From NCBI GenBank assembly GCA_002118135.1, contig BDIU01000083.1:62001-126000 (forward strand): a stretch of DNA of 64,000 nt. Reading direction: 5' to 3'. Below are positions 10,406 to 19,826 of the stretch, piece by piece; the first letter of the stretch is position 1; every line of letters begins with the position of its first letter. The position numbers were made by a program, and so were the translations under genes. Source of the DNA: Trebouxia sp. TZW2008. Its lineage: Eukaryota; Chlorophyta; Trebouxiophyceae; Trebouxiales; Trebouxiaceae. The notes beneath the pieces are model-generated. The model saw only the letters and a list, made by a program, of their open reading frames with translations, was not told where the DNA came from and did not search any database.

Positions 10406-13400
10406 CTGCATTGCAACAGAGCAGATGGTCCAAACAGCAAGTGTTTGCAAATTGTGCAAGTATACCGCCTGCCCAAGTAGGCACATGAATGTTTGTAGAT
10501 GCTGGTACATACTCCTATGCGCAGGACACCCTTCAAAACTTCCTGCACATTTAGGAACTTGGGATCACTGGGAAAACATTAAAAAATGTACAATGACAGG
10601 AAGCGCTCACGGATTCAAGCCAAGTAAGTCTGATGTTTGGGCAGTTGTGCAGATCACCTGCAGGTGGATGCAGAATACTCTACACACCATTACATGGGAG
10701 AAAGCATACACCATTATATGGAAGAAAGCATTTAAAGCCTGGCAAAGCCTCATCCTGACTATCAAAAGCAGAATGTAAATGCAGCCCATGGCATTTGCAC
10801 ATGATGCTTACATTTGCAAAGCATATGTAGGCTCAAAACGACTTTGTTGCATACTGCCATGCTTGAGATGCATGTCCAAACAATGGATGAGATGTTTGTT
10901 GAGCACTGGAAACCTGCAAGCTGGCATGTTGGAACACAAGTGTCACAAGAAAGGTGTCAAAAAGCTGCCATAGTTCTGCTGTCAATGCTTCTAAGGCCTC
11001 ATTCATTGTGTACACTCAATGCTGAGCCCAGCCTTCACAGGAAGTTAATTGCCCAATTGTAATGCTGACTTCATCTGAGACTCAAGTCGAGATCAACTTG
11101 TCACAGCTGTAGCACCAGCAGTCTAGAGCTTGAGTAAGTCCAAAGTCTCAAGTTCTGAATTCAGCGTAAATCATTGTCATCTGACGCTGAGAAGGGCATC
11201 TTGCAAAAAGCTGTAGCGGAATTTGAAGCCAGCATCCTGCGTTCTGGATGAAATGACTTTTTGGCCCTCCAGCACTACTGAGGCGCCCTCCCCCAGCATA
11301 GACTGCAAGCAGGAGCAACACGACTGCTCAGTACTTGCAGTCTGTGTTGGGGGATGGGGTAGGGTCAGCAGTAGGCTTGGATTTTGGGGTTTGGGGCAAG
11401 CATGCCATGGGTTGTGTATGTGATGTTGAGACATAGCTGATTTTTGAAAACGAAGCACCAACAACAATATGTACATTGGGGAAAAGGAAACAAAGCATTC
11501 TGAGCCTGAATGGCAGATGCATAAGGCAGGAGAGCAGGACTCTGGCCTGCTATCACATGCGAGCAACAGGCAGAGCTGACCTACAGTTGTGCCCAAGGAA
11601 AGGAACCAAAATAAGGGGCTGCACAAGGGATCAAGAGGCAGGAACGCTCTACAGTTGTGCCTAAAGGAAGCTGCATAAAGTGACAGAGAACCGCGTCAGA
11701 ACAGAAAACACAGAGCAAACCTCTATACACAAGTGTGAGACCTTGAAGTCTGACCTGCAGAGCGAACTCAGGTACTGGCAGCCAGGAGGGCCGCCCCAGG
11801 ACCCGCCCTAGGGAGCTGCACAGCTCGGACATCCGGACAGGGTTGGGCGCCGTGGCATTGTATGTGCCGTCAAACTCTTTGTTCTGCACAGCCTCGATGT
11901 ATAGGTTCACCAGGTCATCCCTGCAAAACATCACAGGACTTCACAACACTTATTGGCTTTGCATTGTGACACTCAACACATAATGCTATGGTGCACAGCT
12001 CGGGCATCCGGACAGCATTTGGCACCCTGGCATTGCATGTGCCGTCAAAGTGTTTGTTCTGCACAGCTTCAATGTTTAGGTTCACCAGGTCATCCCTGCA
12101 CAACATGCAAAACCTCAAGATTACACATTACTGGTGGGCTTGGACGCTGACAAAAACACAGTCTAGCACATGCATTAGGTGTGTATCGCACAGGCCTTGT
12201 CTTGCCAGGCCGTCTTGCTGGCTCTGCGTTATGATAATCATGCACAGTGCTACAGTGCTTCTGGAAACATAGCTCCTCCTTGATGCATGTTGAAGTGACA
12301 TCCATGACAGATCACTCCTGCACAGCTGTTTACATAAAAAAGCCTGGCAATGCCTGCACAGGATCAAAAACATTGATGGGGTTTTGAGTAAGTGTAAAAC
12401 ATTTCTTTTCAGTGTGGAGACTTGTAAACAGTTCTGTTACTTCTCAAAAGCAGTGTAACTTGCTGGCAGCAAATGCTGCGCAGACCCTACCCTTGACCTG
12501 TCAACAAAGAACAAAGTCGTGTCCAGTGCTCAACTGAAGCTGTGACTGTCAAAAGAAAAGTTCCAGTGTGTTGCGTCTTGGCATTGCGTTGTACCGTGTA
12601 GAAATTTGACACCAAATGCTATGCTGACCTTGCCTGAAACTTGTCATTGTTCAACACAAGTGCTGTGCAGTCCCAATCAAGCTGTAGTTGAAGAAAGAAG
12701 CATGAAAGCGGTGTCCATGCATGCTGCTGTGATGGCTCAAGCAGCTGATCTGGTAGCTGGTGCCGCAGCGTAGGCGTTTACTGAGTCACTGCTGACACAC
12801 AGCTATAAACACCAGACGATGCAATGTCCTGGTGAAATGTAGCTGACTCAAATGGAGAAATGGCAGCTCTTGAGTGCATTTGCAGAACAGGCTCCACCAT
12901 GTCTTCTTTGAGTGCAGGAGATGCAACAGGAAAGCTGCATTGCCTGCTGCAACAGTATGAGTGCAGAACACATGGCATCTCTTGCCTCAGCTGCCACTGC
13001 AGCATTTGTAAGTGTTAAGCTTGCAAAGGCAAGCAGCAGCGCACTGGCTTTCTGGACACAGGCAGAGAAACTGATGTTGTCCAGAATGTCTGATGTTGGA
13101 TAGTTCCGCATTCAGCACCACCTGCACTCTGTTCAGCCGCTGCAGACCTTCATCACAGCTCAAATGCCTCCCTGCTTTCTGCAATGTGAACATTTTCAGA
13201 CTGTGTTGCCACTTGAGACCTTGAATCAAGCTGGAACATCTGCTTCCGAATTTGATCTGCCACCAGTCAAACACCCTGACGCTCTTCTCACTGCAGTACT
13301 GTGTATTGTAAACATGCACAGACCGTCAGGCTGTTTGGCCCTGTGAAGCCTTTGTCACAGCTGGAATTCTTTCTCTCAGGCCAAGGCCGGTTTGAAACAA

Positions 13401-16400
13401 AACCCTATGAACATACACCACTGCAATACTGCATATTTGCGATCATAAACAAGCTGTTTGGTCACTTCAGGCCTTGATCCAAGCTGGCATATTTTCTGCC
13501 ACAATTGGTCTGTCATCAGGCAAAAGCCTGGGCAAAATGGCTCAACATGATGCTGATGCTACATGAGCAACATGCTGAACCATTTTGCCCAGGCTTTTGC
13601 CTGTTGGCAGACCAAATGTGGCAGAAACAATGCCAGCTTGATGCAGGCCTGAAATGGTCAAACAGCCTGTACATGATCACCATGAAAAGCACAGTGATCT
13701 CTCTGACAAAAGACTGCTTTTGTGACCAAGAACGCCTTGTATCAGGTGATGCTTGCCTGGAGGTGACTATGCAGAGAGAGAGAGAATAATGTTACATGCT
13801 TTAGCCAGCCAACAAGGCTGATCACATGTGCCACACTGTGGCAATGACTATATGTGCATGAAATTCAGGCAGTCTATGACATAGTGAAACACCCCAAAAT
13901 GATCATGTTGCGCAAAAAAAGCGCGCATGTTATAACCGCAGCTCTCAAACAACCCAGGGTACTTGGCCCGCACCCCAGCCAATGCTCCACATTCAAACAC
14001 TAAGTGCCCTTCATTGCCTAAGGCCCCAGAACCACACAGTGCAGTGATTGCTTTACAGTTGCACTGTCTTTACATCAAGCACGATCTTGCATCAAGGGTC
14101 CTTACAAGGTGAACTTGCCGCATTGCAGCACCAGGGCTCGCTGCGCAAGAAATAGCTTCCTTGAGTGGCTGAAGAATTTTCCCACAGCTTTGCAATAATC
14201 TTGCATGCCACAGTCAGCTGTGTGAGTCTCTTGATGCGGTTAAAGTTGCATTTGTGATGAAAGGTATCGAACAGGTTTGCAATAGTCTTATGTGACAAGC
14301 CACAGTCAGCTGTGTGAGTTTTTGGTGGCATTGTAAAGTTGCGTTTGCTATACCTAGCAGAGCAGAACAAATGCACAGACTGGCTTTCGTGACAAGACAA
14401 TTACTGCACGGCTGCTATGTCAAAAAGCACTAGTTGTTGCAGGGGTCACATTGCGACTGTCAAGCTGCAATCTAGCAGCACAGGAAAAGAATCTTGGTAA
14501 AATTGGACTGTGTCCCCAGCATGTAAAAGCACTGCCGACTTGCAATCTATGACACCTCTCAATGACACAAAGGTTGCCCATGTCAATTGCAGGCTGCACA
14601 CCAGGTGCCATTCATTGAAAGGGCTGACATGTAGATTCTGGGTGCGTTGCAGACCTGTCAGCGGCAGACAAATGTCCAGGGGCAGGCATCATCCAAGCCT
14701 GTATTGGCTGCGGCCGTCATCTAATTCATGCATTCTAGACGCATGCTAGACAGGCTTAGCAGGCCCAGCTAGATATGTACTGGCGCAATCAACTGTCCCC
14801 AAGCAGTTCGGTCCTGTGTTACCCTAAACCCTGAAAAGTGTGCATGAAGCCAGATGAGATCCTTGTGAACCGTTGTCTGCCAAGTGTCAGCAATCGACAC
14901 AATGCTTTCAGCATGCGCTCAAGCAGAGACTGCATTGACCTTTGATGCCAAGAAGACCAGTGCTGTCCAGTGTCAAGGGACCGCCGGCAAAGATCCTGAA
15001 CACAGGCAGCATCTGAAACTTTTTGAGACGCAACATTCAGCTTCAAACAGCATCTGAGCCTAATTTGGGAGCAATCTGTAGACTCAAAGCAGGTGTGAGT
15101 GAGCCTAGACAAGGACTGCACTGACCTGTGGAACCATGAGCCCCATTGTTGTTCAGTGCCCAAGGGACTGCTGGCAAAGATGCTGAATACAAGCAGCACC
15201 TGAGATTGTTTCAGACAGGACCCTCAGCCTCAAACAGCATCTGAGCCTTTATTTGGGTGCAATCTTGAGACTCAAGGCAGGTGCAAGTGAGCTCAGACAA
15301 GGACTGCACTGACTTGTGAATGCATGAGCACAGTTGTTGTCCAGTACCCAACGGCCCTCCAGCAAAGATAGTGAAAACAGGCAGCATTTTGGCCATAGCA
15401 CCGCCCTTTTTGCCACAACACAGTTCCAAAGTGAGGTCAGACAGAGACTGCATTGACCTGTGTATCTAGGAGCACCATTGCTGCCCAGTGCCCAAAGGCC
15501 CGCCCGCAAATATGTTGAACATTGGCTGCATCTTGACCGCACGCCATCTTCCTCGGCCAAAACACATCTCCAAAGTGAGAGCAGACAGAGACTGACCTGT
15601 GAATCCATGAGCACCATTGTTGCCCAGTGCCCAAAGGACCCCCCGCAAATATGTTGAACACCGGCAGCATCTTGGCCATTGCACCGCCCTCCTTGGCTAA
15701 AACAATGCCTGTGCGGATGATGACGGTCCTTTTGGTCTTGGCTTTTTTGGCAGCTGCCTCCCAATCTCTGCAAACCTCTGCCAGGTAGTCCTGCCCGCTG
15801 GTGCTGCTTTCATTGAAAGTCTGATTTTGGCTGTTGCCATAGAATCCTGCATGATGCATGTGTGATCACATCATGGTCTGATAGCATCTGTAAACTTCAC
15901 AAACAGATTTCTCGACAGGTGACTGTTGTTATTGCTGCTGTTCCTGTGGCAGCATGCGTTCTGGTGCTTGTCAATATGACTATTGTGCTATCTTGAGCAA
16001 CATGACCTGTGAAGCTTGCATGCTGCACGCAAGTCAACGAGACGCCGTTGGTGGCGCCAAAACTTGTGCTGAACGCCAGTGTGCTGATATTGACGCAGCA
16101 ACGACGTAGTTGCAACAGCCCTAAGACTACAATTGACTCTCGCTTCATCCCCAAACTCTGACATGATCACACATGGCCCAACTCCGACATGATCATACAT
16201 GCTTGGAGTGAGGGTCTCAATAGTGACGTATGCTAGAAAGGTGCCACATCGCTCACTTAAGTGCACATCTTCTCCTTGACTGTTCACTGTGCATACTTGG
16301 TGGAAAGGCTATGCAGAGGACAAGCATATGCAACATGTTTAATAGCCTGGCAAGGAGGCGTTGAAGCAGAACAACTGGTTGTTGCTTTGAGCTCTGGCAG

Positions 16401-18097
16401 TCCAGCTGCAATCTGTGACCGTTTTCACTTAATTTACTCTAATTTACTCTATGACTTTACTTTTGTGCTGGGCTATCCTGATGCATGCTTTTGGAGGTGC
16501 GGCAGCTGTGGACGTGTTGCCTTACCTACAGCAGATGCAGAGCAGATCACCTCAGGCCTCTCAGCCTCTGGAAGAGCATTGATAGCGTCCTGCAGACCAA
16601 TTGTCATTTCTGGTGAACTCGTCAGAAGGAACCAATCTGTTGCTATGTGCGAGTCAATGTTGCTTATTGTTGAGCGAGCCTGGCCCCATTGAACACCAGG
16701 TAAATGGTATTGATGCTGCCAACATATTTGCTGCTGCAAATCAGAGTGACAGTGTGCTGCAAGTGTAATATGCAAAGCAGACAGTCTGTGATCAATCATG
16801 CTGCTTGAGGTGTGAGCCAGGAACAGCAGAGATGCTGTTTTATCACTTGTCGGTTGTGCCCAAAACACATTGCAGTGTCTGAGAAAGGCCAGGGCCGCAT
16901 CACTGCTGTTCCTTCCCCCAATTGCAAGCGGGAGAGCGGATTGGAAAGTGACTGAATGGAGATTGCTTGTCTTGCAATCCAATCTCACAATGCAGCCACA
17001 TTTATGCTGATCTCAACTAACAGGGTACCATACACAGCCACCAGATTCTTTGCATTGGCCTGGAAACTCACAAAGATGCCCACAAGCCTACTGTGCATTG
17101 CAATGGAGGCATGAGCTTTTCATGCATGCACGAATGGACAAACAGCTTCAAGTCTTGAAACATGTTGCATTGCCTTGGAGGCATCAGCTTTTCATGCATG
17201 CATGAGTGAACAAACGGCATCAAGTCTTGAAAGTCATTGTGCAGGTCAGTGCTACTCACTGCAAGATTGCTGGTAGTGGCCACCCTAGATGTCTTGATCT
17301 CACGCTTCAAGCTTGCAGACCACCTCGTGGCAATAGGCTCGCCTGTAACAGGCAATTTGTATCTCGCATGGTATCTTTGCACAGAACCAGATTGATTGGG
17401 GACAGCTGATTGCTCCAGTTACATGCCTAGCTGGGCCTAATGAGCCTGTCTAGCATGCATTTTGAACGAATGAAATGAGTGCATCTTACTGCCATTAACG
17501 AAGCATGATGTCCTGGACACTTGACTGATGAAATGCAGCATCGATCATGCTTTTGTGCTTGAGAAATACCTGCTAGATTGATGACGCCATCTGCTCCCTT
17601 CAGAGCATGAGCAAGCTGACGCTGCACATTGAAAAACTGCAATCGCGCATAGGGCAGTTTGCTGCGTGCTTTGTCTGTGTTTCTGGTCAGTATCCTGACT
17701 GTATGTCCTTGAGCTGACAACCTGGACACAAGTCTGCTTCCCACCAAGCCAGTCGCTCCTGATGCACAGCAGAAGGGACCGTCGCTGATGCTGCTGGAAG
17801 TCGAGAGTTGTCAATTTCAGCGCTGTACACACCTGTCACGGCTATCACTAGCTTTTCTGAAGCTGCCTGGCACTGAAAACGGCCAACAGGATGCTTAGGA
17901 GTTGATCGTCTAGATTCGGAACGACATCCACGCAGGGACTGGCCAGCGAAGTTGCTGCGCTGACTGGTCAATTTTGACGATCCACACGCACGCGGTCGAG
18001 CATGCCGAAAGGTCTGGAACGAGGACCGAGCCAGACAATGCTGTCTAAATGCGATGCCCCTGCCACACACATGACTTCGCAACAGACCCTGCGACAT
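10274..18097 (-). CDS. GC1: GC1/SulA-type plastid-division epimerase (SDR39U1 family)
   Basis: Member of the atypical short-chain dehydrogenase family that includes SDR39U1 and plant GIANT CHLOROPLAST 1, which acts in plastid division on the inner envelope. Exons on the minus strand: 18097-17833, 17758-17570, 17342-17260, 16589-16526, 15846-15597, 11920-11755 and a last exon at 11302-11177 or 10405-10274, giving 380 or 382 residues. Residues 1 to about 78 are Arg/Ser-rich and lack acidic residues until late, like a transit peptide. Then come VTGATGLVGSRLV (Rossmann Gly motif), GADGVINLAGEPIATRW, VICSASAVGFYG, DYLAEVCRDWE, GGPLGTGQQWCSWIH, DDLVNLYIEAV, APNPVRMSEL and RPSWLPVPEFAL, each with a close counterpart in plant GC1. 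The 3.7-kb intron 11921-15596 is stuffed with ghost exons. Enzymatic substrate is unknown for the family. Confidence 0.93.
11177..11302 (-). other. Proximal alternative last exon of the GC1-like gene
   Basis: Encodes SMLGEGASVVLEGQKVIS through GFKFRYSFLQDALLSVR and a TGA at 11177. Acceptor GCTTGCAG, phase 0. It lies about 450 bp after the donor at 11755, closer than the distal copy, so a splicing choice or a polyadenylation choice would decide the C-terminus. Confidence 0.8.
11990..12105 (-). repeat. Ghost copy of GC1 exon 11920-11755
   Basis: Repeats the acceptor and first 34 codons of the next exon (DDLVNLNIEAVQNKHFDGTC) without a stop, but with PNAVRMPEL for PNPVRMSEL and no continuation into the rest of the exon. 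It lies upstream of the true exon in gene orientation. Confidence 0.85.
13190..13670. repeat. Direct repeats ending in a 100-bp-arm inverted repeat (hairpin)
   Basis: Three direct copies of a segment like CTGTTTGGYCACTTSAGGCCTT...AGCTGG begin near 13195, 13325 and 13455. The last copy, about 13450-13548, is followed after roughly 22 bases by its inverted complement at 13571-13669. For example AGGCAAAAGCCTGGGCAAAATGG on the left pairs with CCATTTTGCCCAGGCTTTTGCCT on the right with no mismatch across most of it. Transcribed in either direction this would fold into a long hairpin. It sits in the GC1 intron 11921-15596. Confidence 0.85.
14040..14110 (+). repeat. Dispersed repeat family 2, partial copy
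   Basis: Shows GTGCAGTGATTGCTTTACAG, TTGCACTGTCTTTACATC and CATCAAGGGTCCTTAC in the order seen in the fuller copies near 21080 and 39215. Located in the large GC1 intron. Confidence 0.5.
14715..14830 (+). repeat. Dispersed repeat family 1 (SINE-like), long copy
   Basis: Contains GCATGCTAGACAGGCTTAGC, AGGCCCAGCTAGATATGTACTGG, a CAATCAACTGTCC block and ends CCTGTGTTACCCTAAA. The copy near 23085-23200 matches it along its length, and five shorter copies share the first 50 bases. Located in the large GC1 intron. Confidence 0.65.
14920..15570 (-). repeat. Ghost array of the 3' part of GC1 exon 15846-15597
   Basis: Four decayed copies of the segment encoding MLPVFNIFAGGPLGTGQQW plus the following donor lie downstream, in gene orientation, of the true donor at 15597. 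They centre near 15515, 15375, 15180 and 14975. The first reads KMQPMFNIFAGGPLGTGQQW, the second KMLPVFTIFAGGPLGTGQQL, the third LVFSIFASSPLGTEQQW and the fourth is only recognisable by DNA. Decay increases with distance from the exon. Confidence 0.9.
17424..17480 (-). repeat. Dispersed repeat family 1, short copy
   Basis: Reverse-orientation copy: GCCTAGCTGGGCCTAATGAG followed by CCTGTCTAGCATGCATTTTG. In the GC1 intron 17343-17569. It abuts a TGAATGAAATGAGTG-like end also seen at 56190-56256. Confidence 0.65.
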
Positions 18098-18159
18098 GCC
18101 TGCTTGTCATGCGAGCATAGCGCAATCGCTGGCTGGTCAACTGGACTCGAGATAAAGAA

Positions 18160-18830
18160 CTCGGCATAATTTCAATCAATATACATTTACTGTCAACTCA
18201 TAGGTTTCCCCTGATGTAGCAATGTCTGTCTACTGTCATGGGGACCCAGCAGGGGTTCATACAGACAATGTCCATCAATACTAATCTAATGCATGTGACA
18301 GTCAAGCTTGCTGTGCCCATGCCCTAAAATAATGTGTGGTGTCAATGGCTGCATTGTGCATAATGTACCTCCTATGAAAATAACATTTCCTAAGGTATCT
18401 ACCAAGAAGGCTGTGCTGGCTAGTGCTCAACAAAGTTGCTACTGAGTTCACCTCATGCTGGAATAGGGACATGTTCCTAACTCCAATGTGGCTAAATGCT
18501 GGGCAGTCAAACAAGAAATGATGCTCATCCTCTACTACAATGGCATAACAAACTTAGCACACCCTACATTCCTTGCTCAGGGTTCAACACTCTATAATTC
18601 AGCCATTGTGTGTAGATTAATCATTGCAGGAATTGCTGACAGGGCGAAGGAACAATACATGCATGACTACCACACAAGTGTATGGCTGTCCACAAAGCGA
18701 CGCACACCTGACCTCCAATTGTTTGTCAAAACCTCTATGCGTGGCACAGTGCCTCTGAAATCGAAAAGCCTGTCTAACAAAGCAAGCTTGACAAAACGGT
18801 GATTAGGCACGTGAAGAGCGATTATGAAAA
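18160..18830 (-). mobile_element. Decayed non-LTR (LINE) retrotransposon 3' end
   Basis: On the minus strand, 18545-18302 encodes VEDEHHFLFDCPAF followed by a Leu/Arg-rich stretch ending in a stop at 18302. This is the Cys/His-containing C-terminal region typical of LINE reverse transcriptases (the EDEHHFLFDCP block). A stop separates it from the expected upstream Cys, and the sequence up to about 18800 has more stops, so it is dead. The 3' tail at 18300-18160 contains a GGGACCCAGCAGGGGTTCA block and ends in ATTGATTG-type bases on the minus strand. The same tail recurs at 45135-45215. The clade cannot be named from this fragment. Confidence 0.72.
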
Positions 18831-19340
18831 CGCAAAATTTGCTGCCAAAAATGCAACCTCACAGGATAGCGTCCCATTTCTGCAAGTACAGTCAGGAGTG
18901 ACAGTCCCTGCAGTCAAAATGGAGGGTATAGGTGCAAGATGCGCTGCCAACTGCTGCAAAAGCGTGCAGGCTGCAGGCACATTGGCAGCTTTGAGCCGAC
19001 GGCGTCTGCAGCCTTTCGTGCAGCACAATGTATGGCACAAGCCAGGCACATGCATCTTTTGGCAGCTGTCCTGGCCAAGGTGCAGTGCAGCATGCGAAGA
19101 CTGGTGCAGCCTTTTCTTGCCTGCAGAGGCATCTTTGGCCAGCTGCTGAAGGTGCCCTGTCTGAAAAGCTGGCACACCGTAACTTTGAAGCATCTCAGGC
19201 TGTATCGAAGTAAGAATTGTTAAGGATGTGAGGCCATCATTGTACATCTTTTCAGCGTCCCCTTTGGTCCCCCAAGCTTCCTCCGACGATAACCGATTCA
19301 ACACCTCTTTGAGTTCTGCTGCCGAACTGATGCAAGCCAT
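18822..19340 (-). CDS. Hypothetical protein with SAM-like N-terminal helices
   Basis: An ATG at 19340 opens 172 codons. The first 70 residues (AAELKEVLNRLSSEEAW, then DGLTSLTILTSIQPEMLQSYG and GHLQQLAKDAS) have the spacing of a SAM-type helical domain (turn Gly-Leu-Thr-Ser-Leu, then Leu-Gln-Ser-Tyr-Gly). After residue 72 the composition becomes Cys/His/Arg-rich and unconvincing, so the real exon may end near 19130, perhaps at a GC donor, with later exons lost or not found. The LINE remnant lies directly downstream and could have disrupted the gene. Function unknown. Confidence 0.28.
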   Translation of the reverse strand: MACISSAAELKEVLNRLSSEEAWGTKGDAEKMYNDGLTSLTILTSIQPEMLQSYGVPAFQTGHLQQLAKDASAGKKRLHQSSHAALHLGQDSCQKMHVPGLCHTLCCTKGCRRRRLKAANVPAACTLLQQLAAHLAPIPSILTAGTVTPDCTCRNGTLSCEVAFLAANFAFS

Positions 19341-19826
19341 ACCGCTGGGCTAGTGAACAGGTTGTGCAACGATCATTGGGCAAAGTTTTGGATTGTTCCG
19401 TCTTTAGGTTTCGACCAAGCGTGTTGATCTTAAGATTATCGAGCTTCACCATCCCAGAACGCCCTTTACATCGGGCGAATGCTGTCACTTGCGACAGCAC
19501 CCACAGCACCTTTTCTTGGGCACAGGGCTTTGCGAGAAACCGCCCTGCCGCAATGTTGCAGTTGCGCATTGCGAGAACTTGCTTGGGAGTTGTATTCATG
19601 CTTTCGTAAGTTGCACTGCTTCCGACTTCTATCGTCAGATTGCGCGCAAGAGGTCTGTTGCAGCCGTTGACTGCCTTGCTCGATATCGCGAAGTGCAGCG
19701 CCTGGCGCCTGCGCCTGTGGACCGCTCACTCGGAGTGCCATCGAGCTCGAAACGCCGCAAACCTTAAGCTAGCGGACAGCTGCAGTCGATCTTTGATCAC
19801 ATTGAATCTGCTTGGCTGCATCTTAA
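19341..19826. promoter_or_regulatory. Divergent intergenic region before BCAT
   Basis: If the minus-strand gene at 19340 is real, these 486 bases hold two divergent promoters. Open frames here start from non-ATG codons or overlap one another and show no protein I recognise. No TATA box identified. Confidence 0.35.

Noticed and set aside
18488..18802. Plus-strand 104-codon frame
   Set aside because: It is the antisense of the decayed LINE on the minus strand.
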